From NCBI GenBank assembly GCA_009929265.1, contig SAAU01000006.1:19207-83206 (forward strand): a stretch of DNA of 64,000 bases, written 5' to 3'. Below, in pieces: positions 36,281 to 43,773 of the stretch. A model generated the notes under the pieces. The model did not search any database. It was not told the origin of the DNA and worked only from the letters and a program-made list of their open reading frames with translations. This DNA comes from Alphaproteobacteria bacterium (GTDB lineage Bacteria; Pseudomonadota; Alphaproteobacteria; CASFRQ01; SAAU01). A program made the position numbers and the translations under genes. Each line of letters begins with the position of its first letter. Positions within the stretch are counted from its first letter, which is position 1.

Positions 36281-38434
36281 ATGGAAAAGTTGAAAATAAA
36301 TCTGGAATATTGTTATGGTATAAAAAAACTTGAACAAGAATTTGTCTTTAGCAACAGAACATTTGCAATTTATGCTCCAAATGGTGTTATGAAAACATCT
36401 TTTGCAAAAACATTCAATGATTATTCTAAGGGCGATTTAACAAAAGATTTAGCTTTTCCAGATAGGAAAACTGTAAGAAAAATTAGTGCAGATGACAACG
36501 ACGTTAAGCCTGAAAATATTTTTGTAATAGAACCATATGATGCTGATTATAAATCAGAAAAAATATCAACACTACTTGCAAACAAAGATCTTAAACAAAA
36601 ATATGAAAATGCTCATCGAGAGATTGATAAAGCCAAGGATGACTTATTCAAAGAGTTAAGATTACTATCTGGATTTAAAAAGGATAACATAGAGAAAGAA
36701 ATATCATTAGCCTTTAATGGAGACTTTTTTAATATTTTAATTGATTTAGATAGCGAAGTTGAAAAAGGTATTGCCTCATCACTTAGTAAAATAAAATATC
36801 AATCTATCTTTGATCCAAAAGTTGTCGAATTTTTAAATACATCAACATTTAAAAAAGACATACAAAAATATATTGAAAAATATGATGAGCTAATTGAAAA
36901 ATCTCCTTATCTTAATAAGGATTTTAAATTTCATAACGCCGAAATAATTCAACAAAATTTAGCAGATAATAAATTTTTTAAAGGTGGTCATTCTATCAAT
37001 ATTTGCAATGGGGCAAAAGAAACAAAATATAATAATGATAAAGATATAATTGACTTATTTGAAAAAGAAAAGAATAAAATATTTAACGATGCGGAGTTAG
37101 AAAAGATTTTTACTGATATTGGCAAAAAGCTCTCTAACGAAAAACTTCGCTCATTTAGAGAATACCTTTTGGATAATAAAGAAATTTTACAAGAACTTTC
37201 CGATTTAGATAAACTAAAAAAGGATTTATGGAAAGCTTACTTTGTAGAGCAGAAAAAAGCTTACAAAGATTTAGTTGAAAAATATAAATCAGGGCAAATA
37301 AAAATAAAAGAACTAATAGAAGAAGCAAAAAACGAAAAAACTGATTGGGAAGAGGTTATAAGAATTTTTAATACAAGATTTTCGCACTTACCGTTCCACT
37401 TAAACATTAAAAACAAAGAAGATGTTATATTAAAGAATGATGTTGAAACTATTGAATTTATATTTAGAGACTTAGATGGTGAGAAATTATTTGAAAAGAA
37501 AGAAGATCTTCTGAGTATATTAAGCACTGGAGAGCAAAGAGCATTATACATTTTAAATATTATTTTTGAAGTAGAGGCGCGCAAAAAAGAAGTTTCTGAA
37601 ACATTATTTATTATTGATGATATAGCCGACTCTTTTGACTATAAAAACAAATATGCCATTATTGAATATCTGAAATATATGTCTGAGATAGATAATTTTT
37701 ATATGATGATTCTATCCCATAATTTTGATTTTTTTAGAACCATCCAAAGCAGAAGGGTTTCAACTTATAAACAAAGTTTAATAGCCCTGAAAAATACTTC
37801 TGGCATTAAATTAGAACCGATTAAATATCTTAAAAATCCTTTCATTAATAATTGGAAGTCGGATTTAAACGACAATAAGAAATTAATAGCCTCAATTCCA
37901 TTTATAAGAAATATTATTGAATATACACAGGGGATGGATAATGATAATTATAGATTATTGACCTCTGTATTACATTACAAAGACAACACAAATACTTTAA
38001 TCTTGAAGAATATAAAGGAAACATTCGAAAGCAACATTCAAGGAATCAATTTCCCAAATAATAACAATAAAAAAGTTATAGATTTAATTTTTGAAACTGC
38101 AGATGAATGTTTAATTGCGGATGAAGGTATTAATCTAGAAAATAAAATTGTTTTATCTATTGCAATTAGGTTAAAAGCTGAGAAATTCATGTCAGAAAAA
38201 ATTACAGATAATGTATTTTTATCTAAACTCGGAACTAAGCAAAATTGGAAGCTTCTTAAAAAATATGAAGAAGAATACAATAACGAAAAAAGCCATATAG
38301 AAATTTTAAAGAGAGTAAATTTAATTACTCCTGAAAATATTCATGTCAATTCGTTTATGTATGAACCTATTTTAGATATGGGAGATGGTGAACTAAGAGA
38401 ACTTTATAAATTAGTGAAGTCTGATTTAAATTAA
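36281..38434 (+). CDS. AAA/ABC-type ATPase of the defence operon
   Basis: 717 residues from ATG 36281 (an earlier frame-compatible ATG lies inside res). ABC/SMC-like layout: Walker A variant FAIYAPNGVMKTSFAKTF (M replaces the usual second Gly), a helical coiled-coil insert of ~350 residues, then a signature-like LSTGEQRALYILN, Walker B LFIIDDIADSFD and H-loop ILSHNFDFFRT. Resembles AAA_13/RloC-type defence ATPases. Visibly more AT-rich than res before it, so it may have been added separately. No nuclease or anticodon-nuclease motif could be identified in it. Confidence 0.75.
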   Translation: MEKLKINLEYCYGIKKLEQEFVFSNRTFAIYAPNGVMKTSFAKTFNDYSKGDLTKDLAFPDRKTVRKISADDNDVKPENIFVIEPYDADYKSEKISTLLANKDLKQKYENAHREIDKAKDDLFKELRLLSGFKKDNIEKEISLAFNGDFFNILIDLDSEVEKGIASSLSKIKYQSIFDPKVVEFLNTSTFKKDIQKYIEKYDELIEKSPYLNKDFKFHNAEIIQQNLADNKFFKGGHSINICNGAKETKYNNDKDIIDLFEKEKNKIFNDAELEKIFTDIGKKLSNEKLRSFREYLLDNKEILQELSDLDKLKKDLWKAYFVEQKKAYKDLVEKYKSGQIKIKELIEEAKNEKTDWEEVIRIFNTRFSHLPFHLNIKNKEDVILKNDVETIEFIFRDLDGEKLFEKKEDLLSILSTGEQRALYILNIIFEVEARKKEVSETLFIIDDIADSFDYKNKYAIIEYLKYMSEIDNFYMMILSHNFDFFRTIQSRRVSTYKQSLIALKNTSGIKLEPIKYLKNPFINNWKSDLNDNKKLIASIPFIRNIIEYTQGMDNDNYRLLTSVLHYKDNTNTLILKNIKETFESNIQGINFPNNNNKKVIDLIFETADECLIADEGINLENKIVLSIAIRLKAEKFMSEKITDNVFLSKLGTKQNWKLLKKYEEEYNNEKSHIEILKRVNLITPENIHVNSFMYEPILDMGDGELRELYKLVKSDLN

Positions 38435-38439
38435 ATATT

Positions 38440-38655
38440 TCACTCTCCACACCTCTCTTCCCATTCCTGATTATAGTCGTCGATCTGACGGATGGTTTCC
38501 ATGGAGAGTTTATTGTCTAGCTCATCTTCTGTGACCGTGATTGGCTTTGCCCAGAGGCAGAAGTTATCGACGGGTGTATTTACGCATGCGCTTAATGACA
38601 GTATCATCAGTATCATTGCGACGCTTTGAACGCCTTTTTTGAGTTTTAAGGGCAT
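38440..38655 (-). CDS. Rz1-like outer-membrane spanin lipoprotein
   Basis: 71 residues. Signal peptide ends with lipobox LSAC (C24), then NTPVDNFCLWAKPITV and an acidic tail. Its 5' part overlaps the upstream gene by 92 bp in another frame, the classical nested Rz/Rz1 arrangement. Spanin pairs fuse inner and outer membranes at the end of phage lysis. Confidence 0.75.
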   Translation of the reverse strand: MPLKLKKGVQSVAMILMILSLSACVNTPVDNFCLWAKPITVTEDELDNKLSMETIRQIDDYNQEWEERCGE

Positions 38656-38779
38656 CGTCTACTCCTTTTTTAAGTTGCTTGTGTTGCTCACTACTTTTAC
38701 CTTTGAAGTATCCAAAGATAAAAACTGCGGAGAGCAGCCCAACAGCCACTCCCGCCTTGATTAAAAGCCCTTCGATCAT
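38564..38779 (-). CDS. Inner-membrane spanin (Rz-like)
   Basis: 71 residues: N-terminal membrane helix (AGVAVGLLSAVFIFGYFKG) then a very basic soluble part with coiled-coil tendency (KQLKKGVDDALKTQKRRSKRR). Nested with the lipoprotein gene in another frame. Its ATG overlaps the stop of the holin-like gene (ATGA). Shorter than lambda Rz. Confidence 0.6.
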   Translation of the reverse strand: MIEGLLIKAGVAVGLLSAVFIFGYFKGKSSEQHKQLKKGVDDALKTQKRRSKRRNDTDDTVIKRMRKYTRR

Positions 38780-39015
38780 TTCTTCTCCTTGCTTTGAATT
38801 CCTTTTTCAAAAACACCGATCCCAAGAAGTCCGCCACCGGAGATTAAAAACATGTTAATAATTCCAAGCGCGGTTGCAGCATCGGCTGCACCCTTTGATA
38901 AGCTGTAAATGAATAAAACGATTGAGAATAAAATCCCAATCCCGAGAACGATTGAACCCCAAAGACGTTTTGAGGATTTGTTGCCATTGGCATCTTCTAA
39001 AAAACTGTTTGTCAT
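38776..39015 (-). CDS. Holin-like phage membrane protein
   Basis: 79 residues with two membrane helices (WGSIVLGIGILFSIVLFIYSL and ALGIINMFLISGGGLLGIGVF) and a charged C-terminus (EKGIQSKEKK), as in class II holins. Lies between endolysin and spanin genes, the right place for a holin. Confidence 0.65.
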   Translation of the reverse strand: MTNSFLEDANGNKSSKRLWGSIVLGIGILFSIVLFIYSLSKGAADAATALGIINMFLISGGGLLGIGVFEKGIQSKEKK

Positions 39016-39017
39016 AG

Positions 39018-39413
39018 TTAAACTCCTTTCAATTCAAAATGTGGTAAGTCAAAAAATGTTTGATCATGTAGATCGTTATCGCCGTCCCAGTCAGCTCCGC
39101 ATCGAATTTCAATACCCAGCTGATCCGCAACGCCTTTCACGTATCCGACAAAATGATAAAAACGGATGCGGTCATTCCAGTTAATCGGATATGGAGCTAC
39201 ATCCACTGCAATGGACGGGTTTTCATTGTGCTTACTGAAGCCTGCACGAAGCTTGGATTTACCTTGATAATAAAGCTCTTCTTGGCGTTCATTTGATCGA
39301 TGACCTTCCAAAATGGTGCAGTCATATTTCTTGATGACTTCGTTAAAAAGTCTCTGCAAATCGGCATGACAAGTCGCCAGCCGTTCCGCAGAACGGTTGC
39401 TAAATTGTGGCAT
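39018..39413 (-). CDS. M15-type peptidase endolysin (L-alanyl-D-glutamate peptidase)
   Basis: 131 residues. Zinc-peptidase motifs of the M15 endolysin group: EGHRSNERQEELYYQGKSK, SKHNENPSIAVDVAPYP (H and D ligands), and the C-terminal DLPHFEL histidine. Cuts peptidoglycan stem peptides for phage lysis. Precedes the holin-like gene by 2 bp. Confidence 0.85.
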   Translation of the reverse strand: MPQFSNRSAERLATCHADLQRLFNEVIKKYDCTILEGHRSNERQEELYYQGKSKLRAGFSKHNENPSIAVDVAPYPINWNDRIRFYHFVGYVKGVADQLGIEIRCGADWDGDNDLHDQTFFDLPHFELKGV

Positions 39414-39423
39414 ATTATTCTCC

Positions 39424-39723
39424 TTATTTTATGTTAAGATGATTCCCCATAAGGGAAATAAAACCAGCCGTGATAAGTGTTAAAATACCCACCACAAACC
39501 ATTTTACGAAAACGTTAAAGGCATCCTTTTTTGCAATACGCAAAGCCTTTAAAAAATCTCGTAAATCTCTGATATCCAAACCTGCTTGTTCATCGTCCAA
39601 ACCAACTCTTTTTAGAGCTTTTCCGGCACCACGTCTTGAGGCCTCCTCAATTAGATCTTCAAACTCTTTTAAGGGCATTACGATGAGATCGCCTTCGGAT
39701 GTTTTTTTTACTTTAGGGGACAT
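39424..39723 (-). CDS. DUF6127-like phage membrane protein
   Basis: 99 residues. Charged N-terminal helices (MPLKEFEDLIEEASRRGAGKALKRVG), a GLDIRDLRDFLKALRIAKKDAF motif and a single C-terminal membrane helix (WFVVGILTLITAGFISLMG). This layout is common just before endolysin genes of alphaproteobacterial prophages. Function unknown; possibly a holin or lysis regulator. Confidence 0.6.
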   Translation of the reverse strand: MSPKVKKTSEGDLIVMPLKEFEDLIEEASRRGAGKALKRVGLDDEQAGLDIRDLRDFLKALRIAKKDAFNVFVKWFVVGILTLITAGFISLMGNHLNIK

Positions 39724-39734
39724 AATTTAACTCC

Positions 39735-40724
39735 TTATTTGACAGGTTTTTCGCAAGTTAACTGGCTGGTGTACCCCTCACTTGCAAATTGATGAGATAC
39801 AGAAACAGCAATCCATTCGCCGTTAACTTTCTTGCTTAAGTTGTTTACAAATACGCGAGCCTCAGCACAAATCGTCGGATCACCCACAATGGTTAAATCC
39901 AATTTTTCTGTACCGTTTAATACTTCTTCAAGTTTTGCCTCAACTGCTTTTAAGGCTCTATCCCTAGTGGCGTATGTATGACGCATTGAAAAAGCAGGCT
40001 CATCACTTCCTACTTCAACCTTTTCTTCTTTTCCCGTTTTGAAATTATGCCACTTAGCAATGACTTTTCCGTATTTTCCACGCTCAGCCAATACAAAAGA
40101 GAACGTTGAAACATTCTCTGGTTCCAACTTCACGATAGGCATAGAAGCTCCACTTAAAGTGGTTGCTCTTTTGCGTCTTGAAAAGATCAGAAAACCGCCA
40201 GCAGGTTTTACAAAAGCTCCGAAGTCTTGAGCCAGTCTTTGTAGAAAAGCAATGTCGCTTTCATCAGTTTGATCCATGTGGCCAAGATAGATTTTATCAA
40301 AGACTGCATCGATTAAAGCATCATCAAAAGCATGCTCCTTAGCTATTTTCTTGATCACACCAATCAAAGTATGATCATGCCAAGACCTTGATTTTGGGGC
40401 GGTCATGGCACTAAAGGTTTCTTTCATTTTTGTGTTGGAAGCTTTGGCAGTAATTCGCATCTGCCTTGGCATGCCTGAACACTCGACCTCATCAACAACA
40501 TAAAGCCCCATTTTGTAAAGCCCTGTGTCTTCGTAACCGATTGAGATTTCAAGCTCGGCCCCTCGAGGTGGTGTTTCCAGTTTATCATCACGATCATCAA
40601 GCAGGATTTCTGCTTTATCTGAAACAAGACCTGTCTCATCAGTAATGCTGATTGAAACCAGTCTTGTGCTTAATATGTCTGTGACGTCGGCTTTGTCAGC
40701 AAGTATCTTAAAAATAGGCCTCAT
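39735..40724 (-). CDS. P2 gpD-like phage late control / tail protein
   Basis: About 329 residues. RPIFKILADKADVTDIL at the start, then SISITDETGLVSDKAEILLDD, QTDESDIAFLQRLAQDFGAF and the C-terminal VSVSHQFASEGYTSQLTCEK, all typical of gpD. Hub-like protein at the tail tip. ATG 40724 overlaps the gpX stop (ATGA) and is preferred to the GTG 6 bp upstream. Confidence 0.9.
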   Translation of the reverse strand: MRPIFKILADKADVTDILSTRLVSISITDETGLVSDKAEILLDDRDDKLETPPRGAELEISIGYEDTGLYKMGLYVVDEVECSGMPRQMRITAKASNTKMKETFSAMTAPKSRSWHDHTLIGVIKKIAKEHAFDDALIDAVFDKIYLGHMDQTDESDIAFLQRLAQDFGAFVKPAGGFLIFSRRKRATTLSGASMPIVKLEPENVSTFSFVLAERGKYGKVIAKWHNFKTGKEEKVEVGSDEPAFSMRHTYATRDRALKAVEAKLEEVLNGTEKLDLTIVGDPTICAEARVFVNNLSKKVNGEWIAVSVSHQFASEGYTSQLTCEKPVK

Positions 40725-40927
40725 GACCACAACCTCACAGTTTCTTTGTTCTTTTGAGTGTTTATTTCAGGTAGGACGATCTCAATCCCCGCAATCAAAA
40801 CAGCATCGTAGTTTTCAAGATGACGATTATTCTCCAAGACTTTTTCAACAGTGCCGTTTGTGTGACCGTAGTGCTTCCAACAGATGTAATCCAATGTTTC
40901 CCCGTCTTTAGTCTTGTAAACAATCAT
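40721..40927 (-). CDS. P2 gpX-like phage tail protein (LysM-like)
   Basis: 68 residues: MIVYKTKDGETLDYICWKHYG, ENNRHLENYDAVLIAGIEIVLPE. The LysM-like fold and position between U and D match gpX. Coupled on both sides by ATGA overlaps. Confidence 0.9.
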   Translation of the reverse strand: MIVYKTKDGETLDYICWKHYGHTNGTVEKVLENNRHLENYDAVLIAGIEIVLPEINTQKNKETVRLWS

Positions 40928-41427
40928 GAGCTACCCACCACGTTTTTAATAATTCCTTTAATCCCGCGTTCTTTATCCTCACCATATTTTTTCAAAGTCA
41001 TTGTAAATTCTATCTTGCGAGGCGACCCGTCCTTTAAAAAGACAGATTGATTTTCCGAGACAGAAGCAATGCACCACTTCCCGAAAGCAAAACCGTTCCC
41101 TGAAATAAGCATGAGAGGTGTGCCAAGACCAGCCTCGGCACGCATCAAGGTCACTTGACGCAATCCGCCTTTAAATTGCGGATAGATCACACCTTCAAGC
41201 TCTATCGTTTCCAAGCCTTTACCTGTAAACTGCAAGGCAGGCTCAGCACCGATACGGCCTACTTCCTGCCACTTGTATTCCGTTTGTCTTTTCAGGCTTT
41301 GGTATGAAGCATTGGACACACAAAACCGATACACACCAAGGATCATCATCATATTGACCCCAAGCATGGAATTCAGATTCAGTTTTCCGCCGAAAGACTT
41401 TGTTAAATCACCAAATGAACTAATCAT
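40924..41427 (-). CDS. P2 gpU-like phage tail protein
   Basis: 167 residues: MMMILGVYRFCVSNASYQSLKR, a WQEVGRIGAEPALQFTG motif, LETIELEGVIYPQFKGG and the FTMTLKKYGED end. Tail completion or initiator protein of P2-like phages. Overlaps the tape measure gene by 8 bp. Confidence 0.9.
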   Translation of the reverse strand: MISSFGDLTKSFGGKLNLNSMLGVNMMMILGVYRFCVSNASYQSLKRQTEYKWQEVGRIGAEPALQFTGKGLETIELEGVIYPQFKGGLRQVTLMRAEAGLGTPLMLISGNGFAFGKWCIASVSENQSVFLKDGSPRKIEFTMTLKKYGEDKERGIKGIIKNVVGSS

Positions 41428-42778
41428 AATTTACTGCTCTCTTTCTTGAATTTGCTTCACGCATGGCTTCCTTTAAAGCAATCTTAACCTGCTGTGCGAT
41501 CTTTTTTTCACTCATGCCTTCGCTTGCGTTAATAGTAATCGGAGCTTCAACTGTAATGTTTGTGTTGCCCCCGACATAACTCCCTTGAGACGTTGGTAAA
41601 GTCGTGATATTAGGAGCTTCAACTTCATTAAAGTCGGCTTCCATGTCCTTTGCAACTCTGCCGATTTCAGGCGGTTTATTATCATTGGCGGGTTTCGGCT
41701 TTTCGTTTTCCTCATCTTCATCATCTCCAAATGCCCAGTTCCAAGCCTTACCGACCCAACTATCACTGATCCATTCTTTAACACCCTTGAAGATATTCTT
41801 TGCCTTTTCCCAAAGCGTTCCGACCCAGCCGAACACATTCTTAAAGACGGCGATTACAGGAGAGAACAGTTTCCCGAAGAACTTGGAAATCGGCTTCCAG
41901 TAATAGATAATCAGCCCAGCACCTGCGGCAATCGCCCCGATAATCAACCCAACCGGAGACATCAAAAAAGCAAGGTTCATTCCTTTAACCGCAGTAATCA
42001 CAGCAGGAATGGCACCTGCAGCAACACTCCATAAGCCTTTACCAAATGAAAGAAGACTTGTCAGAATTCCGCCAAAACGAACACCTGCGATAGTAACTTT
42101 CATCAAGGTTAAAGCGGTTCTAAAGCCGATAACTGCTGCCTTTGCAGATAAGAAACCGCCTTTGATGAATGTCCATGTATACCCCATACCAATGGCAGCA
42201 ATTTTGAAACTGATTAATCCTGCAACGGCAAGTCCGATTACTTTTGTTGCAAATGGAAATTTATCAGCCATGGCACTAATCCAGCTTGCTACTTCCGCAG
42301 CACCAAGAGCGATATCTCTAAAGGCAGGCAAAAGAACGCTACCAATAGATATTCCAACGCTTTCCATTGCTGATCCGAACTGTTTAAAAGCTCCGATCGT
42401 TGTGTTCTTTAAGCGGTCAGCCATTTCTTTGGCCGCACCGTCGGCGTTCTTTACCTTATCGTAAACCTCATCTAGACGACCTGTTTCAATGCTTTTTAGA
42501 ATTGCCAAAGCACCGGAGACAGCACGTGTGCCGAAAATATCTTTAATTGTAGAGAGCCTTTCTTGATCATTAGCATCTTTTAAGGCAATGGACATATCTT
42601 TAAGGATGTCCACCATGGAGCGCATTTTACCGCCCTTAAATATTTCAACACCCATACCAGAAAGGCGTTTTTGTGCCAGTAAAGCTTCCTTAGCAACATC
42701 TGGCATTTCATCAGCAGATATGCCCATTTCTTCACGCATGTTGCCCAAGGCTTTAGCGCCAGCTTTTGCAGGTGTTAT
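41420..42778 (-). pseudogene. Tape measure protein, 5'-truncated
   Basis: The frame is open to 42802 but homology-like sequence ends at about 42778. It starts mid-protein (AKALGNMREEMGISADEMPDVAKEALLAQ), with the TP901-type DIFGTRAVSGALAIL motif and long hydrophobic stretches (ATKVIGLAVAGLISFKIAAIG, FLMSPVGLIIGAIAAGAGLIIYYW), then an EVEAPNITTLPTSQGSYVGG tail and an amphipathic helix. The N-terminal half of the gene is missing, replaced by the terminase fragment reading away on the other strand. An ATG at 42748 could permit expression of the C-terminal part, but a working tail-length ruler is unlikely. Confidence 0.85.
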
Positions 42779-43232
42779 TTTGGGCGTAGGACAAGACCGA
42801 ATTTATATGATTGACTGTATTAGATTTAGGGCGGAGTTTCCGGAATTGGTAAAGCGGGTCATAGATATAAATCAGCAGATGAAAGATAGATATAAGACCA
42901 CAGTAACAACCCTGATTGAAGATGCATCTGCCGGCACACAGGTCATTCAATACGTGAAAAATGACAGAATTTTCACACCGATAGCGATTAAACCAACTCA
43001 AGATAAAAAGGTCCGCCTAGAGGGCGTATCCGCATATATTAAAGATGGAACCGTTGTTTTTCCGAATATAAAAGGCCCTTGGTGGGATGATTTTATAGAA
43101 GAGCTCACAACGTTCCCAAATTCCACCTTCAGTGACCAGTGCGATGCCTTTAGTCAAGGGCTTGAGTATGCCGTAACCAGACTCAAAAAGCCCCAAGTTA
43201 CTGTTAGAGTCCTTACTTATGGCGGGTATTAG
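42771..43232 (+). pseudogene. Phage terminase large subunit, 3' fragment
   Basis: About 153 codons from the junction: GVGQDRIYMIDCIRFRAEF, LIEDASAGTQVIQYV, TQDKKVRLEGVSAYIKDG, WWDDFIEELTTFPNSTFSDQCDA. This is the C-terminal nuclease domain of large terminases (acidic residues in LIEDASAG and SDQCDA). The N-terminal ATPase part is absent. The open frame runs back into antisense tape measure sequence, which is not part of the protein. Confidence 0.85.
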
Positions 43233-43270
43233 AGAAATAACTGTTTTTTACCCACTATTCAAGTTGACTT

Positions 43271-43310
43271 CACCTCCTTTGTAAGCGTTCATGTGCTTGC
43301 GAAAGGAGTG
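43271..43310 (+). promoter_or_regulatory. Hairpin covering the DUF2924 ribosome binding site
   Basis: CTCCTTTGTAAGC pairs imperfectly with GCTTGCGAAAGGAG around an 8-nt loop (GTTCATGT). The right arm contains the AAAGGAG ribosome site for the ATG at 43315, so the start may be sequestered. Confidence 0.55.
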
Positions 43311-43314
43311 AAAT

Positions 43315-43773
43315 ATGGCTATACAAAAATATAAGAAAAAACTGCCAAAATCGCTGGATGAGGTCAAACGGATGAATAAGGAAGAACTACAGGAATTATG
43401 GAATTGTTATTTCTCGAGCGGTGTGCCACTAGCAAAACCGCTCTGGTATAAAATAATGTGTGATAAGACAGGGCTGGCGATAGAGCAAAGGCATATCACG
43501 CGACTTAATGTTTATGCAAAAAATCCAGATGAATGCGTCGCAAAATCCTATAAACATAAATATCATCTGAAACCCGGCTCGCAAATTGAAAAGACGTTTA
43601 AAGGCAAACAACACGTGGTACAAGTGTGTCCGGATGGGCGATTTTATTACAATAATGAACATTATAAAACACTGTCAGCGATTGCTCTTGTGATTTGCGG
43701 ACATAAGGTCTCCGGCAATGATTTTTTTGGATTGAATAATAAAAATGGGGGTCTAGTTCATGGTCAAAATTAA
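43315..43773 (+). CDS. DUF2924 protein (recombinase partner)
   Basis: 152 residues. N-terminal part MNKEELQELWNCYFSSGVP, then KPGSQIEKTFKGKQHVVQVCPDGRFYYNNEHYKTLSAIALVICG and the terminal GNDFFGLNN, all DUF2924 features. The family sits directly upstream of large serine recombinases in alphaproteobacterial phages and islands and may aid or control recombination. Overlaps the recombinase gene by 14 bp. Confidence 0.9.
   Translation: MAIQKYKKKLPKSLDEVKRMNKEELQELWNCYFSSGVPLAKPLWYKIMCDKTGLAIEQRHITRLNVYAKNPDECVAKSYKHKYHLKPGSQIEKTFKGKQHVVQVCPDGRFYYNNEHYKTLSAIALVICGHKVSGNDFFGLNNKNGGLVHGQN

Noticed and set aside
22500..38434. BREX, DISARM, retron, CBASS or CRISPR system
   Set aside because: No pglX/pglZ, drm genes, reverse transcriptase, cyclase effector pair or CRISPR repeats were found. 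A Cas4-like fold alone does not imply CRISPR.
42588..42770. First part of the plus-strand frame leading into the terminase fragment
   Set aside because: It is antisense to tape measure sequence and does not resemble terminase, so only the part from about 42771 is assigned.
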